A DNA stretch of 64,000 nucleotides from Vibrio azureus (GCF_002849855.1 NZ_CP018616.1:1364001-1428000), one strand, 5' to 3'. Shown: positions 1 through 9,091, counted from the first letter of the stretch. The notes: a model not told the origin generated them from the sequence alone. Numbers and translations are program-made.

Positions 1-369
1 AACAATCAGCATGATGTAAGAAATGCTCTTTGGTATAGCTACAATCAAGAATTGGCTGCAAAGGGAACTGAAAACGCTTCTCCTGTTTTGTTCAATGTAC
101 TGGAGGAAGAACTACTCGGTACTTTTAGCGCTTCCATCATGACAGATATTCCTCAGACTCGAGAAGATCTCAAAGCACGGTTAGCTGATTTTTATCATCT
201 AGGGGCTCATAAAGAGCAAGCGCTTTTCCATACTTGGGCTGAATTGAAGTCTCAACCAGACATGGCAGCAACGGTCGATATAATTCGTACTGAACTTGGT
301 CATGTCATCACAATGAACGCTCTTGCAAAAAATTTCATGACAAATAGTCATAAAATTGAATTGGAATAG
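1..369 (+). CDS. yscH: YscH/YopR-family type III secretion protein (5' end missing)
   Basis: Reading frame 1 is open from the first base to the stop at 369, so the gene enters from the left and only its last 122 residues are present. A TTG at 52 could be mistaken for a start, but the upstream residues still resemble YopR (ALWYSYNQE against a similar LWQQYY stretch in Yersinia). The C-terminus NSHKIELE matches the NSHQIDMET end that I recall for Yersinia YopR. In Yersinia this protein is encoded just before yscI, is secreted early and helps control needle assembly; the same order is seen here, with sctI starting 8 bp downstream. The assignment rests on this alignment from memory and on gene order. 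Confidence 0.75.
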   Translation, partial: NNQHDVRNALWYSYNQELAAKGTENASPVLFNVLEEELLGTFSASIMTDIPQTREDLKARLADFYHLGAHKEQALFHTWAELKSQPDMAATVDIIRTELGHVITMNALAKNFMTNSHKIELE

Positions 370-377
370 GAAAACTT

Positions 378-722
378 ATGATTGATTCTCCCTTCACTGA
401 AGTCATGCAAACGAGTTTAGAGCAGATACAAGATGCACATGCAGATGAAGCATTAACAGAACGTTTTGAACAAGCGATGTCTCGCCCAGAAGCCAATGAT
501 GGGGTTGAAGATGGGTTAGTAAAAAGCATTAGTGAACTTAAGCATGATTTAGATTCAGCCAAGCGCGACCTTAAAGATAATATGCAGTTGGTCGGTAACG
601 ATCCAGCACAGCTTATGCAAATGCAGTGGGCATTAACACGGATTACTTTTCAGGAAGAATTGATTGCAAAAACGGTAGGTAAGACTGTGCAAAATATAGA
701 AACCTTGGTAAAAGCGCAGTAA
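378..722 (+). CDS. sctI: Type III secretion inner rod protein SctI (YscI/VscI)
   Basis: The 114-residue product matches YscI in length (about 115) and in its conserved C-terminal half, which reads LMQMQWALTRITFQEELIAK and then KTVQNIETL. YscI-type proteins form the inner rod or adaptor between the export apparatus and the needle and take part in substrate switching. The gene follows the yscH-like gene after 8 bp, with a GGAAAA stretch ahead of the ATG, as expected for one operon. A 115-bp gap with a decayed palindromic repeat separates it from sctJ. Clear family call; the Vibrio name would be vscI. Confidence 0.93.
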   Translation: MIDSPFTEVMQTSLEQIQDAHADEALTERFEQAMSRPEANDGVEDGLVKSISELKHDLDSAKRDLKDNMQLVGNDPAQLMQMQWALTRITFQEELIAKTVGKTVQNIETLVKAQ

Positions 723-728
723 CTCCTC

Positions 729-789
729 ATGTAGCCCCAAATAGCCTCGTTTTGAATGAAGCATCTTGAGCGCACTTGACCATTTATAC
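729..789. repeat. Decayed short copy of the palindromic intergenic repeat, between sctI and sctJ
   Basis: The stretch GAATGAAGCATCTTGAG followed by a CACTTG-like end and TTTATA resembles the right arm of the repeat seen in full at 5081-5260. An imperfect left arm (CCCAAATAGCCTC) lies before it. Divergence is considerable, so this is a probable rather than certain copy. It sits inside an otherwise tightly packed secretion operon. Confidence 0.35.
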
Positions 790-837
790 CTAATAGCAAA
801 TGCGCTAGCGAGCGGACACTAGTTTAGAAAAAACATT

Positions 838-1584
838 ATGATGATAAATATAACACGTTCATTTTTCTTGTTACTTTGTTTGATACTGGTGGGGTGTCAG
901 TCAGAGCTTTACACCAATATCAGTCAGCAAGAAGGCAACGAAATGTTGTCCATTCTCCTTTCAGAAGGAGTGAATGCAAGTAAAGAACCCGGTAAAGATA
1001 ATACAATTAATCTGATGGTTGATAGTTCTCAAATGGCCTTTGCTGTCGATACTCTAAAGCGTAAAGGGTACCCCAAAGAAAAGTTCTCAACATTGAAAGA
1101 AGTCTTTCCTAAAGATGATCTAATTTCTTCACCTTTGGCGGAGCGTGCCCGACTGATTTATGCAAAATCACAAGAACTTTCATCGACACTATCACAAATT
1201 GATGGTGTGCTTGTCGCGCGTGTACATGTTGTTTTAGAAACCGAAAATTTACGACCAGGTGAAAGAGCAACGCCTGCTTCTGCATCTGTATTTATTAAGC
1301 ATGCGGCTGACATTGCCCTCGACTCTTACGTGCCTCAAATCAAACTGTTGGTTAATAACAGTATTGAAGGACTTAACTATGATCGTATTAGTGTCGTGAT
1401 GGTGCCTTCATCAGAAGTAAGAGTGGCCTCTAAGGGTAATCAGCTTGAGACAGTTTTGTCTGTTCGCGTGACTAAGGGCACCGCCAATCGGTTAATCGGT
1501 ATTGTGGTATTCCTGCTTTTACTTTTAATCGCTTCTAATGTGGCGACTTATTTCTGGACTCGTAGGATCACTCATCGTGGCTGA
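838..1584 (+). CDS. sctJ: Type III secretion inner-membrane ring lipoprotein SctJ (YscJ/VscJ)
   Basis: The 248-residue protein has a lipoprotein signal ending in LVGC with the acylated cysteine near residue 20. Next come the SctJ/FliF ring-building motif region ([20 protein letters not shown]), the conserved segment around [14 protein letters not shown], and one C-terminal membrane segment (about residues 220-238) followed by basic residues. SctJ is the inner ring of the basal body in the inner membrane. Two in-frame ATGs (838, 841) are possible starts; neither has a strong ribosome binding site. sctK begins within its last codons, indicating translational coupling. Confidence 0.95.
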   Translation: MMINITRSFFLLLCLILVGCQSELYTNISQQEGNEMLSILLSEGVNASKEPGKDNTINLMVDSSQMAFAVDTLKRKGYPKEKFSTLKEVFPKDDLISSPLAERARLIYAKSQELSSTLSQIDGVLVARVHVVLETENLRPGERATPASASVFIKHAADIALDSYVPQIKLLVNNSIEGLNYDRISVVMVPSSEVRVASKGNQLETVLSVRVTKGTANRLIGIVVFLLLLLIASNVATYFWTRRITHRG

Positions 1585-2242
1585 TGATAACTTATCAGAG
1601 GCTCAGCGCTTACACCAATTCAACTTTTGTCCCGCTCAATATATGCATAGCAGTTGGCTACGCGAAAGTCAGCCTTGGTTGACAAAAATCACAGGTTGGC
1701 GGACAAATGCTTTGGTCAATCAATGGTGTTTAGAAAATTGGACATTATCACCCGTTGCAGAACATCATTTTCACCATCCTTATTCCAGTTTGGTGCTGCT
1801 TCCGTGTAAAGAGCTTAATAAATTACTTTTAACGGTAGGAGGTGTGATGTATAGCCAAGCGATGCGACAAGTTGTACTTAAAGAACCAAAGCAGTGTCTG
1901 AATAATGTATTTGGTCTTGAAGAAGTCAAATTTCTAACCCAGCAAGGCCCTATGCTGATTGCTCAATGGCCCAATGATTGGCAAAGGTCGCTTCCTAACA
2001 GCTTTGATGAGCAAAGCTTAGCAGAGGAAGCATTATTTATAGGTTACCTGTGGTTCAAATCTTTGCTTTCATCTTTGCCGAGCAGCCTTCTAAAAAGGTG
2101 TCAGTTTAAATTAGATATAAAGTTTGCAATGGCAGAGGAAAATGCTGACTGGTTGAATACAGAAAATCATGATCTCGCTTATCGATTAATAAAAAAAATT
2201 GCTAAACAGGTAATTCCTCAATGTTTTCATTTGTTGAAATAA
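1577..2242 (+). CDS. sctK: Type III secretion sorting-platform protein SctK (YscK/VscK)
   Basis: The frame is open from 1538, but the likely start is the GTG at 1577, which overlaps the sctJ stop by 8 bases and gives 221 residues, close to Yersinia YscK (209). The N-terminal [12 protein letters not shown] and the C-terminal end PQCFHLLK align with FCPAAYLH and PTCSHLFK as I remember them from YscK. SctK links the cytoplasmic sorting platform (SctQ/SctL/SctN) to the SctD ring. Its end overlaps the sctL start by 22 bases. SctK is poorly conserved in general, so gene order adds much of the support. Confidence 0.88.
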   Translation: MADDNLSEAQRLHQFNFCPAQYMHSSWLRESQPWLTKITGWRTNALVNQWCLENWTLSPVAEHHFHHPYSSLVLLPCKELNKLLLTVGGVMYSQAMRQVVLKEPKQCLNNVFGLEEVKFLTQQGPMLIAQWPNDWQRSLPNSFDEQSLAEEALFIGYLWFKSLLSSLPSSLLKRCQFKLDIKFAMAEENADWLNTENHDLAYRLIKKIAKQVIPQCFHLLK

Positions 2243-2841
2243 AAACGGACAATTTAAAGCTCACTCCCGGGCTGAAAGTCCTAAAGGCACAAGACTACAC
2301 ACGCTATCTTGACTCACAACATTTAGTCGATGCTGCCAGTGCAAAAGCGGAAAGTATTATTCAGCAAGCCCAACAAGCCTATGAGGCTGAGAAACAACGT
2401 GGCTATCAAGCGGGAATGGAACAAGCAAAAGTGGAAAATGCTCAGATCCTCTTAGATACTCTGGCTAAGAGCAACCAATATTATCTTCAAGTTGAAAATA
2501 AAATGACAGAGGTAGTATTAGAAGCGGTACGTAAGATAATTAATACCTTTGATGATGTAGAAACAACCACTCGTGTTGTAAAAGAGGCCTTGTATCTGGT
2601 GAGTAACCAAAAACAAGTAATTTTACATGTGCACCCTGACCAAGTTTCAGAAGTCAAAGAAAATGTATCTACTGTATTAAGTGAGTTCCCAGAGGTCGGT
2701 TATGTTGATGTTGTTGCAGATGGACGATTGAAAAACGGTGGCTGTATTCTAGAAACAGAGGTCGGTATTATAGATGCGAGCATTGACGGACAGTTGCAAG
2801 CTTTGCGGCAAGCAATGAAAAAGCAACTGGGTGAACGGTAA
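2221..2841 (+). CDS. sctL: Type III secretion ATPase stator protein SctL (YscL/VscL)
   Basis: The 206-residue protein has an alanine/glutamine-rich helical stretch (residues about 40-75, AESIIQQAQQAYEAEKQRGY followed by GMEQAK) typical of the SctL/FliH stalk. A C-terminal globular part carries the family-like VILHVHPDQ and DGRLKNGGCILETEVGIIDA segments. SctL binds the SctN ATPase and tethers it to the sorting platform. It is the last gene of the operon here: the next gene on this strand lies about 280 bp further on and is unrelated. Length is close to Yersinia YscL (about 220). Confidence 0.93.
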   Translation: MFSFVEIKTDNLKLTPGLKVLKAQDYTRYLDSQHLVDAASAKAESIIQQAQQAYEAEKQRGYQAGMEQAKVENAQILLDTLAKSNQYYLQVENKMTEVVLEAVRKIINTFDDVETTTRVVKEALYLVSNQKQVILHVHPDQVSEVKENVSTVLSEFPEVGYVDVVADGRLKNGGCILETEVGIIDASIDGQLQALRQAMKKQLGER

Positions 2842-2850
2842 GACAGTACT

Positions 2851-2905
2851 TATACCCAAATGACCTCAAGATGCTTGATTCGGTGCAATTTTACTTGGGG
2901 TTATA
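2851..2905. repeat. Short copy of the palindromic intergenic repeat after sctL
   Basis: Left end TATACCCAAATGACCTCAAG with ATGCTTGATTC is well preserved, followed almost directly by a degraded right end (TTACTTGGGGTTATA). The internal part of the full element is absent. It lies just after the sctL stop; the rest of the gap to 3119 is very AT-rich and shows no gene. Confidence 0.7.
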
Positions 2906-3119
2906 TTCTTCCCTAATTTAAATAATAAAGTTTTTAGAATAAAAGCTTTATTGTAATTACACTTCTATATATTATCTCTATTTATTGCGCTATTATTAAC
3001 TAAATTGGCTATTATAATTTATTTTTAAATCCCGTTAATTATTTAAATCTTTTAATAAACTCCATTAATATTAAAAGATGTTGCACCTTGTTAATGTTTT
3101 TTGTGTCTAGAGGTTGTCT

Positions 3120-5027
3120 ATGCCCCCGAAAAAACTATCGCTTAGTTATTTTTTGTCTTTGGCTAAGATGTTGATTATGCTTGTTTTGACTTATGGCGTC
3201 ATTCGAGCAGGGTTCTTTTTTTACAATCAAATCAACTTTGAGACTTTAAGTTCAACCACAATATTGAGTGCATTTCTACATGGTATTCGATTTGATTTGT
3301 CAGCCATATTAGCCGTCAATATCCCAGTCATTTTACTTGTATTTTTATTACCTTTATTCTTTAGAAATCAAAGTCGTGGCCTTAAACTTCTGCAAGTCTC
3401 CTTTTGGCTAGTTAATACCCCATTCATTATTTTTTCATTTATCGATATACTATACTATCCATTTACAGGTAAGCGAAATGGTCTTGAGGTTTTTGATTTA
3501 TGGTTTGATATTAAAGATCAAATAGGGCAGTTATTTGCTCAGTATGCATTAATCTCATTAGGTTTTACCGTAGCATTAATTTCCATCATAAGAATTAGCC
3601 AATGTAAGCCATCGAAGTATACTATTAGTAGATCAAAATATGCGTTTTTGTTTTTGTTTACTGCAGTTGTTGTTGTGTTGGGGATACGGGGTGGTCTACA
3701 GACAAAACCGCTAAAAACGTATCATGCGCTTGCATGGCCGAGCGCGAATAGTGGAGATATCACTTTAAACAGCACCCTCGTCTTATTAAAGCGCGAGAAG
3801 ACGAACTTGAACAAAAAGAATTGGTTTGCTACCGATGAGCTTGCATATCAAGCAATCAAGCCTAAGGTGAATAGCGCATCAACACGTATTTATAAGGGTA
3901 CAGAAAAACCTAATGTCGTTATCATTATTTTAGAAAGCTACAGCCTTGAATTTGTCAAAGACTTACCCACACATGCGAGCTATACACCCTTTTTAAAATC
4001 ACTCGCTGAAAAAGGACTTTATTTTGAAAATGGGTTTGCGAATGGCCGTGCTTCGATTGATGCTGTGCCGTCGATTCATTGGGGAATACCAAAGTTAATG
4101 AATTCTACTTTTGTTCGTTCTGAATATGTTTCAGATAAACTCTATGGTTTGCCAGAGATTATGCAAAACCATGGCTATCAAAGCATGTTTTTCCATGGCG
4201 CGAAAAATGGCTCGATGTTCTTTGATATCACGGCTGAACAGCTAGGGTTCGATAACTACTATGGCAGAACTCAGTATGATAAAGATAATCCTAATCACAC
4301 TGACTTCGATGGCAAGTGGGGGATTTTCGATGAGCCGTTTTTGCAGTATGCAGCACAAGTTATGGGTCAAGTGAATCAACCTTTTTTATCAACGATCTTT
4401 ACCATTAGCAATCATAACCCTTTTACACTGCCAAAAGAGTATAGAGAAACCTTAGCTGTTGACGACCCTGCGATGATCAGAACAGTTCGTTATGCTGATA
4501 TCGCATTGCAGAAGTTTTTCGCTACGGCTGAGAAAATGCCTTGGTATGACAATACGTTGTTTGTTATCACTGCTGATCATACAGGTGAAAATGTTGATAG
4601 TGAATTCGCTACACAGCTGGGCAATCATCGAATACCTGTTTTGCTCTATACACCGAATAAGACGATTGGCGCTTTTAAGTCTGACAAAATTGTTCAGCAA
4701 ATCGACATACCTGCAACAGTATTAGACTACGTTGGTCTCATGGATCAAGAAAAAGATAAGCTTTTACCATTTGGCCAGAGTATGCTGGCTCGTGACACAG
4801 TCGGTAGGGCGTTATTTTTTGAAAATAATCAGCATATTTTGCTACATGGCAATTCAGTCACCAGTATGCAAGTCGAAAATGATCAAATTAACACGGAGAA
4901 GTTAAATGAGTTTCTTATGCAAGTTCAGTCCGACGATACAATCACTCCGGAAGAATTACAAAAGCACCTCAAAGCATACATTCAAATTTATAACAATGGT
5001 TTAGTTGATAATTCATTTTTCAAATAG
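3120..5027 (+). CDS. LTA synthase-like sulfatase-family membrane protein (phosphoglycerol transferase type)
   Basis: The 635-residue protein has five predicted membrane segments in the first 200 residues and then an extracytoplasmic alkaline-phosphatase/sulfatase fold domain. Visible motifs are NVVIIILESYS (metal-binding Glu), the nucleophile region NGRASIDAVPSIHWGI, and FVITADHTGE (metal-binding Asp/His), followed by LGNHRIPVLLYTP. This layout matches LtaS/OpgB-type enzymes, which transfer phosphoglycerol-type groups at the outer face of the inner membrane. In Vibrio the substrate is unknown; an envelope-modifying role is inferred. The ATG at 3120 is preferred over the TTG at 3114 because AGAGG lies 6-7 bases upstream of it. 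The gene is flanked by repeats on both sides. Confidence 0.85.
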   Translation: MPPKKLSLSYFLSLAKMLIMLVLTYGVIRAGFFFYNQINFETLSSTTILSAFLHGIRFDLSAILAVNIPVILLVFLLPLFFRNQSRGLKLLQVSFWLVNTPFIIFSFIDILYYPFTGKRNGLEVFDLWFDIKDQIGQLFAQYALISLGFTVALISIIRISQCKPSKYTISRSKYAFLFLFTAVVVVLGIRGGLQTKPLKTYHALAWPSANSGDITLNSTLVLLKREKTNLNKKNWFATDELAYQAIKPKVNSASTRIYKGTEKPNVVIIILESYSLEFVKDLPTHASYTPFLKSLAEKGLYFENGFANGRASIDAVPSIHWGIPKLMNSTFVRSEYVSDKLYGLPEIMQNHGYQSMFFHGAKNGSMFFDITAEQLGFDNYYGRTQYDKDNPNHTDFDGKWGIFDEPFLQYAAQVMGQVNQPFLSTIFTISNHNPFTLPKEYRETLAVDDPAMIRTVRYADIALQKFFATAEKMPWYDNTLFVITADHTGENVDSEFATQLGNHRIPVLLYTPNKTIGAFKSDKIVQQIDIPATVLDYVGLMDQEKDKLLPFGQSMLARDTVGRALFFENNQHILLHGNSVTSMQVENDQINTEKLNEFLMQVQSDDTITPEELQKHLKAYIQIYNNGLVDNSFFK

Positions 5028-5080
5028 CGGTCATTCCCAGACAGCCCTTTATTGCGAGAGGCGACTCAGGTACAAAGTTA

Positions 5081-5260
5081 TATACCCAAGTGACTTCAAG
5101 ATGCTTGATTCAGTGACACGCTCCCAAAGGGCGAGTGCCCTTAACTCTCAGACTTTGTTAACGATTCTCAATGTAGAGCCACTATATCTTCGAATCGTTT
5201 CCGCGCCTGAGAGCTAAGGTCATCTCGCTGAACACAGTATCTTGAGGTTACTTGGGTATA
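5081..5260. repeat. Full-length palindromic intergenic repeat (MITE-like, 180 bp)
   Basis: The ends are inverted: TATACCCAAGTGACTTCAAG at the left and CTTGAGGTTACTTGGGTATA at the right. The interior contains ACGCTCCCAAAGGGCGAGTG, CTCTCAGACTTTGTTAACGA and CCGCGCCTGAGAGCTAAGGT, which recur in the copies at 34773, 41453 and 58439. The whole unit can fold as one long imperfect hairpin. It creates an open frame across its left part that is not a gene. This copy is the best reference for the family in this window. Confidence 0.9.
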
Positions 5261-5325
5261 GTAAGTATTAAAAATGTATCTTTTGAGCATTATTTTACCT
5301 TTTAAAGTGATGAAACTTGTCAATA

Positions 5326-5355
5326 TTGGTAAATAGCCTGTAACGTAGGTATAAT
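5326..5355 (+). promoter_or_regulatory. Candidate sigma70 promoter of trhO
   Basis: TTGGTA at 5326-5331 and TATAAT at 5350-5355 are separated by 18 bases. The transcript would begin about 60 bases before the trhO start and would carry a small hairpin (TTCGGCA at 5379-5385 with TGCCGGA at 5393-5399) just ahead of the ribosome binding site. Confidence 0.45.
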
Positions 5356-5420
5356 ATCGTCCGTTTTAATTGTTAGAGTTCGGCACTTTTTCTGCCGGAC
5401 CGAAGAAGTAAGGAATGATC

Positions 5421-6401
5421 ATGAGTCAGTATGTTGTTTGCGCGCTTTACAAGTTTGTGGAACTAGAAAATTATCAGGAGTTACGCGAACCATTACTTGC
5501 CTTGATGGCAGAGCACAGCGTGCACGGAACGTTATTACTGGCGAGTGAAGGCATTAATGGAACTGTTGCAGCAAAGCGTGCCGGTATTGATGCGTTACTT
5601 GAATGGCTTAATGCAGAGCCACGTTTAAGTGGGACTGTTTACAAAGAATCTTTTTCAGAGTCTCAACCGTTTAACCGTACTAAAGTTAAACTTAAAAAAG
5701 AGATCGTAACGCTCGGTGTTGAAGGTATCGATCCTCGTTATGTTGTTGGTACGTATGTTAAACCACAAGACTGGAATGAACTGATCTCCGATCCTGAAGT
5801 ATTTGTTGTCGATACTCGTAACGATTATGAAATTGAAGTCGGTACTTTTAAAGGTGCAGTGAACCCCAATACAGATACGTTCCGTGAGTTTCCTGACTAT
5901 GTAAAAGAAAACATGGACCCAGAGAAGCACAAAAAAGTCGCGATGTTTTGTACTGGCGGAATCCGTTGTGAAAAATCGACCGCCTATATGAAAGAACAGG
6001 GCTTTGATGAGGTTTACCATCTTGAAGGCGGAATTCTTAAGTACCTTGAAGAAGTTTCTGAAGAAGAAAGCTTGTGGGAAGGAGACTGCTATGTTTTTGA
6101 CGGTCGTGTTGCAGTAAACCACCAGTTAGAAAAAGCAGGCTACGATCTTTGTAATGCCTGTCGACTCCCTATTACGGAAGAAGACAAGCAATCTGAGCAG
6201 TTTGAGCAAGGGGTGAGTTGCCCGAAATGTTTTGGTAAGCATACCGAAGAGCAAATTGCCCGTTTCCGTGAGCGTGAAAAGCAAGTCAACCTTGCCGCGA
6301 AACGAGGTGAACAACATGTGGGTGGCGAAAGAGCGAAACAAAGCGAATTACGTCGTGCGGAAAAACTAGCCAAAAAATCGGCTCAACGCAAGCAAGCTTA
6401 A
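5421..6401 (+). CDS. trhO: tRNA uridine(34) hydroxylase TrhO (YceA family)
   Basis: The 326-residue product has the N-terminal YceA domain ([25 protein letters not shown]) and a central rhodanese domain with the catalytic loop [10 protein letters not shown] (Cys near residue 177). A cysteine-bearing C-terminal part follows (CNACRLP, CPKCFGK) with a basic tail. TrhO performs oxygen-dependent hydroxylation of U34 in tRNA, the first step to (m)cmo5U. The start at 5421 is chosen over the ATG at 5415 because AGGA at 5411-5414 is correctly spaced only for 5421. A 12-bp hairpin follows the gene. High confidence from motif content and length. Confidence 0.95.
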   Translation: MSQYVVCALYKFVELENYQELREPLLALMAEHSVHGTLLLASEGINGTVAAKRAGIDALLEWLNAEPRLSGTVYKESFSESQPFNRTKVKLKKEIVTLGVEGIDPRYVVGTYVKPQDWNELISDPEVFVVDTRNDYEIEVGTFKGAVNPNTDTFREFPDYVKENMDPEKHKKVAMFCTGGIRCEKSTAYMKEQGFDEVYHLEGGILKYLEEVSEEESLWEGDCYVFDGRVAVNHQLEKAGYDLCNACRLPITEEDKQSEQFEQGVSCPKCFGKHTEEQIARFREREKQVNLAAKRGEQHVGGERAKQSELRRAEKLAKKSAQRKQA

Positions 6402-6412
6402 GCTTTACCCAG

Positions 6413-6442
6413 ACTCATACCCGTTGTGAGACGGGTATGAGT
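6413..6442 (+). terminator. Hairpin after trhO
   Basis: ACTCATACCCGT (6413-6424) pairs perfectly with ACGGGTATGAGT (6431-6442) around a 6-base loop. The T-run after it is weak (TATTG), so termination is probable but not certain. Confidence 0.55.
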
Positions 6443-6611
6443 TATTGAAAGTATATTCTAAATATGAGAACCACGCTTGTACAGCAGCGGTGATTATTTC
6501 TTAAAGCCAGTGCGCTCTCCTTCTACTCCTGCCGATTTTCCATTTTAATTAAAGCGCTCGCCTAATGATGAAGAATTGGTATACTTCGCATTCCAAACGT
6601 GGAGCTGCCTA

Positions 6612-7304
6612 ATGTTCGATATTTTACACTCTCATCCAGACTTTGTTCTTATCAATAAACACCCCAATATTTCCGTCCATAAAGACGATGGCGATATTAT
6701 GCTTCTACAGGAAGTAGCAAAGCAGACAGGAGATGAGAAACTGTATCTTATCCATCGTTTGGATAAGATGACGTCAGGATTACTCTTATTAGGCAGAAAT
6801 TCTCAGGCTGCAAGTCAATTATCTCAAAAGTTTGCTGCTCGCCAAGTTGAAAAGTTTTACCTTGCGATAGGGGCGAAAAAACCCAAAAAGAAGCAAGGCT
6901 TGGTGATCGGAGATATGGAACGTACTCGACGCTCTGCTTGGAAACTAAATAACAGCAAACAAAATCCGGCCGTTACTCAGTTCTTTTCTCTCGCAGCAGA
7001 GCCAGGGGAGCGCCTTTTTTTGTGTAAGCCTCATACCGGTAAGACTCATCAAATTCGCGTTGCTTTGAAGTCAGTGGGATCTAGCATTGTTGGTGACCCT
7101 ATTTACAACCCAGGTAGTGAAGCTGATCGTGGTTATCTGCACGCATTTTGCCTTTGCTTTTCGTACCAAGGTGAACAATTTCGCTTCGTGTGTGATCCAA
7201 GAAATTATGACACGCTAGGATATAAATGGCGTGATGAAGTCACCGCCGAAGGAATAAACTCATGGCTTTCGCCTTGGCAATTGAATTGGCCTACGTTGAA
7301 ATAA
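6612..7304 (+). CDS. RluA-family pseudouridine synthase
   Basis: The 230-residue protein begins MFDILHSHPDFVLINKHP and carries the RluA-family catalytic motif HRLDKMTSGLLLLG, whose Asp is the nucleophile. The downstream substrate-binding segment CKPHTGKTHQIRVALKS and the C-terminal GDPIYNPGS are also typical. Members isomerise uridine to pseudouridine in rRNA or tRNA; the exact site is not predictable here. The start is set at 6612 because GGAG sits at 6601-6604; the open frame extends to 6576 without a better site. It resembles the stand-alone Rlu-like group of Vibrio and Shewanella rather than RluA, RluC or RluD, since no S4 domain is present. Confidence 0.9.
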   Translation: MFDILHSHPDFVLINKHPNISVHKDDGDIMLLQEVAKQTGDEKLYLIHRLDKMTSGLLLLGRNSQAASQLSQKFAARQVEKFYLAIGAKKPKKKQGLVIGDMERTRRSAWKLNNSKQNPAVTQFFSLAAEPGERLFLCKPHTGKTHQIRVALKSVGSSIVGDPIYNPGSEADRGYLHAFCLCFSYQGEQFRFVCDPRNYDTLGYKWRDEVTAEGINSWLSPWQLNWPTLK

Positions 7305-7333
7305 ACGATTTAAAAAATTGATAAGAGAATTCG

Positions 7334-8272
7334 ATGCAAGCATCACAACTTCCGCTGTTTTTTCAGCATTTGAAATCAGAGCTAGACAAAGCTCCAAATG
7401 AAATTCGCCGCTTATTTCATGGTCGTGGTCGTCGATTTGAAGGCTTAGAACAATTGACTTGTGATTGGTTACAAGGGCAATTGATCGTTAATATCTTTAA
7501 GGCTGTGGATGACGACTTTATTGCAGGGATTAAACAAGGACTGAGTGCGTTAACAGACTCTATAGTATGGCAAAACAAGCAAGGTCGTTCGATCGTTATA
7601 CAACACCGTTATGCCGATGGCTCGCCGTCTGAAGTGATCTATGGTGAATTAGAAGCCCAACCTATCGTTGTGGAAAATGAACTGCGCTATCAATTAGATA
7701 TTGGGCGTAATCAGAACTTTGGTTTGTTTTTAGATATGCGCTTCGGACGTGAATGGGTCCGTAACAACGCGCAGCATAAAAACGTTCTTAATCTATTTGC
7801 CTATACTTGCGGTTTTTCCGTTGCTGCGATTGCTGGTGGTGCGGATAAGGTTGTTAATGTTGACATGGCTCGCGCTTCACTTACCAAAGGCCGAGAAAAT
7901 CATAAATTAAATGACCATAACTTAAACAAAGTGAGCTTTATGGGGCATGACATTTTTAAGTCTTGGGGGAAAATAAAGAAAGCAGGTCAGTATGATTTGA
8001 TTGTGATTGATCCGCCTTCTTTTCAAAAAGGAAGTTTTGCTCTTACCAAAGACTATAAAAAGATCCTGCGTCGCTTGCCGGATTTGCTGGCAGAGGGGGG
8101 GCAAGTCTTAGCGTGTGTCAATTCACCTTCAGTGACCTGTGACTTTCTGATTGAAAGTATGCAAGAAGAAGCACCAGAGTTAACCTTTTGTACACGCTTA
8201 GAAAACCCACCTGAGTTTATGGATGCAGATAGCCAAGCGGCATTAAAAGTTATGCTATTTATCTCTAAGTAA
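7334..8272 (+). CDS. Class I SAM-dependent methyltransferase (RlmI/RlmK-like)
   Basis: The 312-residue protein has an N-terminal module without clear motifs and a Rossmann methyltransferase domain. Visible motifs are NVLNLFAYTCGFSVAA (SAM-binding motif I), VVNVDMARASL (motif II acid), and DLIVIDPPSF (motif IV, the DPPSF signature of RlmI/RlmK-type enzymes acting on nucleic acid). LDMRFGREWV matches the conserved segment before motif I in this group. An rRNA base is the most likely target, by family only. It lies 29 bp after the pseudouridine synthase, suggesting co-transcription of two RNA-modification genes. Confidence 0.85.
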   Translation: MQASQLPLFFQHLKSELDKAPNEIRRLFHGRGRRFEGLEQLTCDWLQGQLIVNIFKAVDDDFIAGIKQGLSALTDSIVWQNKQGRSIVIQHRYADGSPSEVIYGELEAQPIVVENELRYQLDIGRNQNFGLFLDMRFGREWVRNNAQHKNVLNLFAYTCGFSVAAIAGGADKVVNVDMARASLTKGRENHKLNDHNLNKVSFMGHDIFKSWGKIKKAGQYDLIVIDPPSFQKGSFALTKDYKKILRRLPDLLAEGGQVLACVNSPSVTCDFLIESMQEEAPELTFCTRLENPPEFMDADSQAALKVMLFISK

Positions 8273-8370
8273 CTTTAAGAGAATCTCTCTTGTGAGTTCG
8301 TTGTGAAAACTTGTCACATGGAAAGCACCAGAGTTAGAAACTTACTTCTTACAAAATAGCAGAAGGAAAT

Positions 8371-8418
8371 GCTGCTTGAGGTTAGCTAAGTTCATAGACA
8401 CATTTAACCTCAAGCAGC
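8371..8418. terminator. Long perfect inverted repeat between convergent genes
   Basis: GCTGCTTGAGGTTA (8371-8384) is the exact reverse complement of TAACCTCAAGCAGC (8405-8418), with a 20-base spacer. It lies between two convergent genes, so a bidirectional transcription stop is likely, although T-runs are poor on both strands. Confidence 0.5.
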
Positions 8419-8434
8419 TTCTAGAAATAGAAAA

Positions 8435-8911
8435 CTAGCGTGGAACCACACGAGCATCTTTGCCGTTCACATTAACTTGTACTGACTGACCTACCTGAAA
8501 CATCATATTAGGGTTAGCTTCTTGTACAACCGATATGATTTTACCACTTTCTAAACGTACCGTTAGATTCACCCCGTTTCGCTTGCCAACTGCACCGGCC
8601 GCTTCACTACCCGCATATCCTCCTAATAAGCCAGCACCAATAGCGGCAATGTCAGAACCAGTACCGCCACCTATTTTCGAACCTAGGATACCACCAATTG
8701 CTGCACCTGCTATGGTACCGATAGCGTTGTTCTGAGAGGAAGAATCAATAGTGACAGGGGCAACTTTTTCAATCGTGCCATAGTATACCTGCTGTATTGT
8801 GCGAGTATCTTGTGAACCATATGCGTCACCATAGGGGTTTGGTGATGTACATCCAAATAATGCAGTAAGTGAAAGAATGAGAAGAAAAGAATGGTTGATG
8901 TGCCTTAGCAT
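8435..8911 (-). CDS. SlyB-like glycine-zipper outer membrane lipoprotein
   Basis: The 158-residue protein has a lipoprotein signal ending in LFGC (Cys near residue 21). A glycine-zipper region follows (AIGTIAGAAIGGILGSKIGG and on to GAGLLGGYAGSEAAG), then a short C-terminal beta domain (LTVRLESGKIISVVQE, FQVGQSVQV). This is the SlyB/Pcp architecture: small lipoproteins of the outer membrane that stabilise the envelope under cation stress. Family call is firm; orthology to Enterobacterial slyB is not proven, so no symbol is given. The gene is single and convergent with the methyltransferase. Confidence 0.88.
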   Translation of the reverse strand: MLRHINHSFLLILSLTALFGCTSPNPYGDAYGSQDTRTIQQVYYGTIEKVAPVTIDSSSQNNAIGTIAGAAIGGILGSKIGGGTGSDIAAIGAGLLGGYAGSEAAGAVGKRNGVNLTVRLESGKIISVVQEANPNMMFQVGQSVQVNVNGKDARVVPR

Positions 8912-9091
8912 GTCGCCTCCAATTGATTGCGTTTACCCATTAGTATATGCAAGTAACGTCAACATTCAAACTGTAACAAAAATGTGTAACCTCTCATTTA
9001 ACTCTATGTGCTAGCTAAAGTTTCTGTTTTGATATTAAGTATGAAATAGAAAGCGCTACTGTTCCCCTGTGAATGCGAAACATCTTATTAA

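Noticed and set aside
5005..5217. 70-codon plus-strand ORF over the first full repeat
   Set aside because: It is the repeat read as protein (SVTRSQRASALNSQ...); the same peptide appears at 34743-34997 from another repeat copy, with no proper start or ribosome binding site. Both are by-products of the repeat.
5655..6122. 155-codon antisense ORF inside trhO
   Set aside because: Long but antisense to a highly conserved gene with no start signal; a shadow frame.
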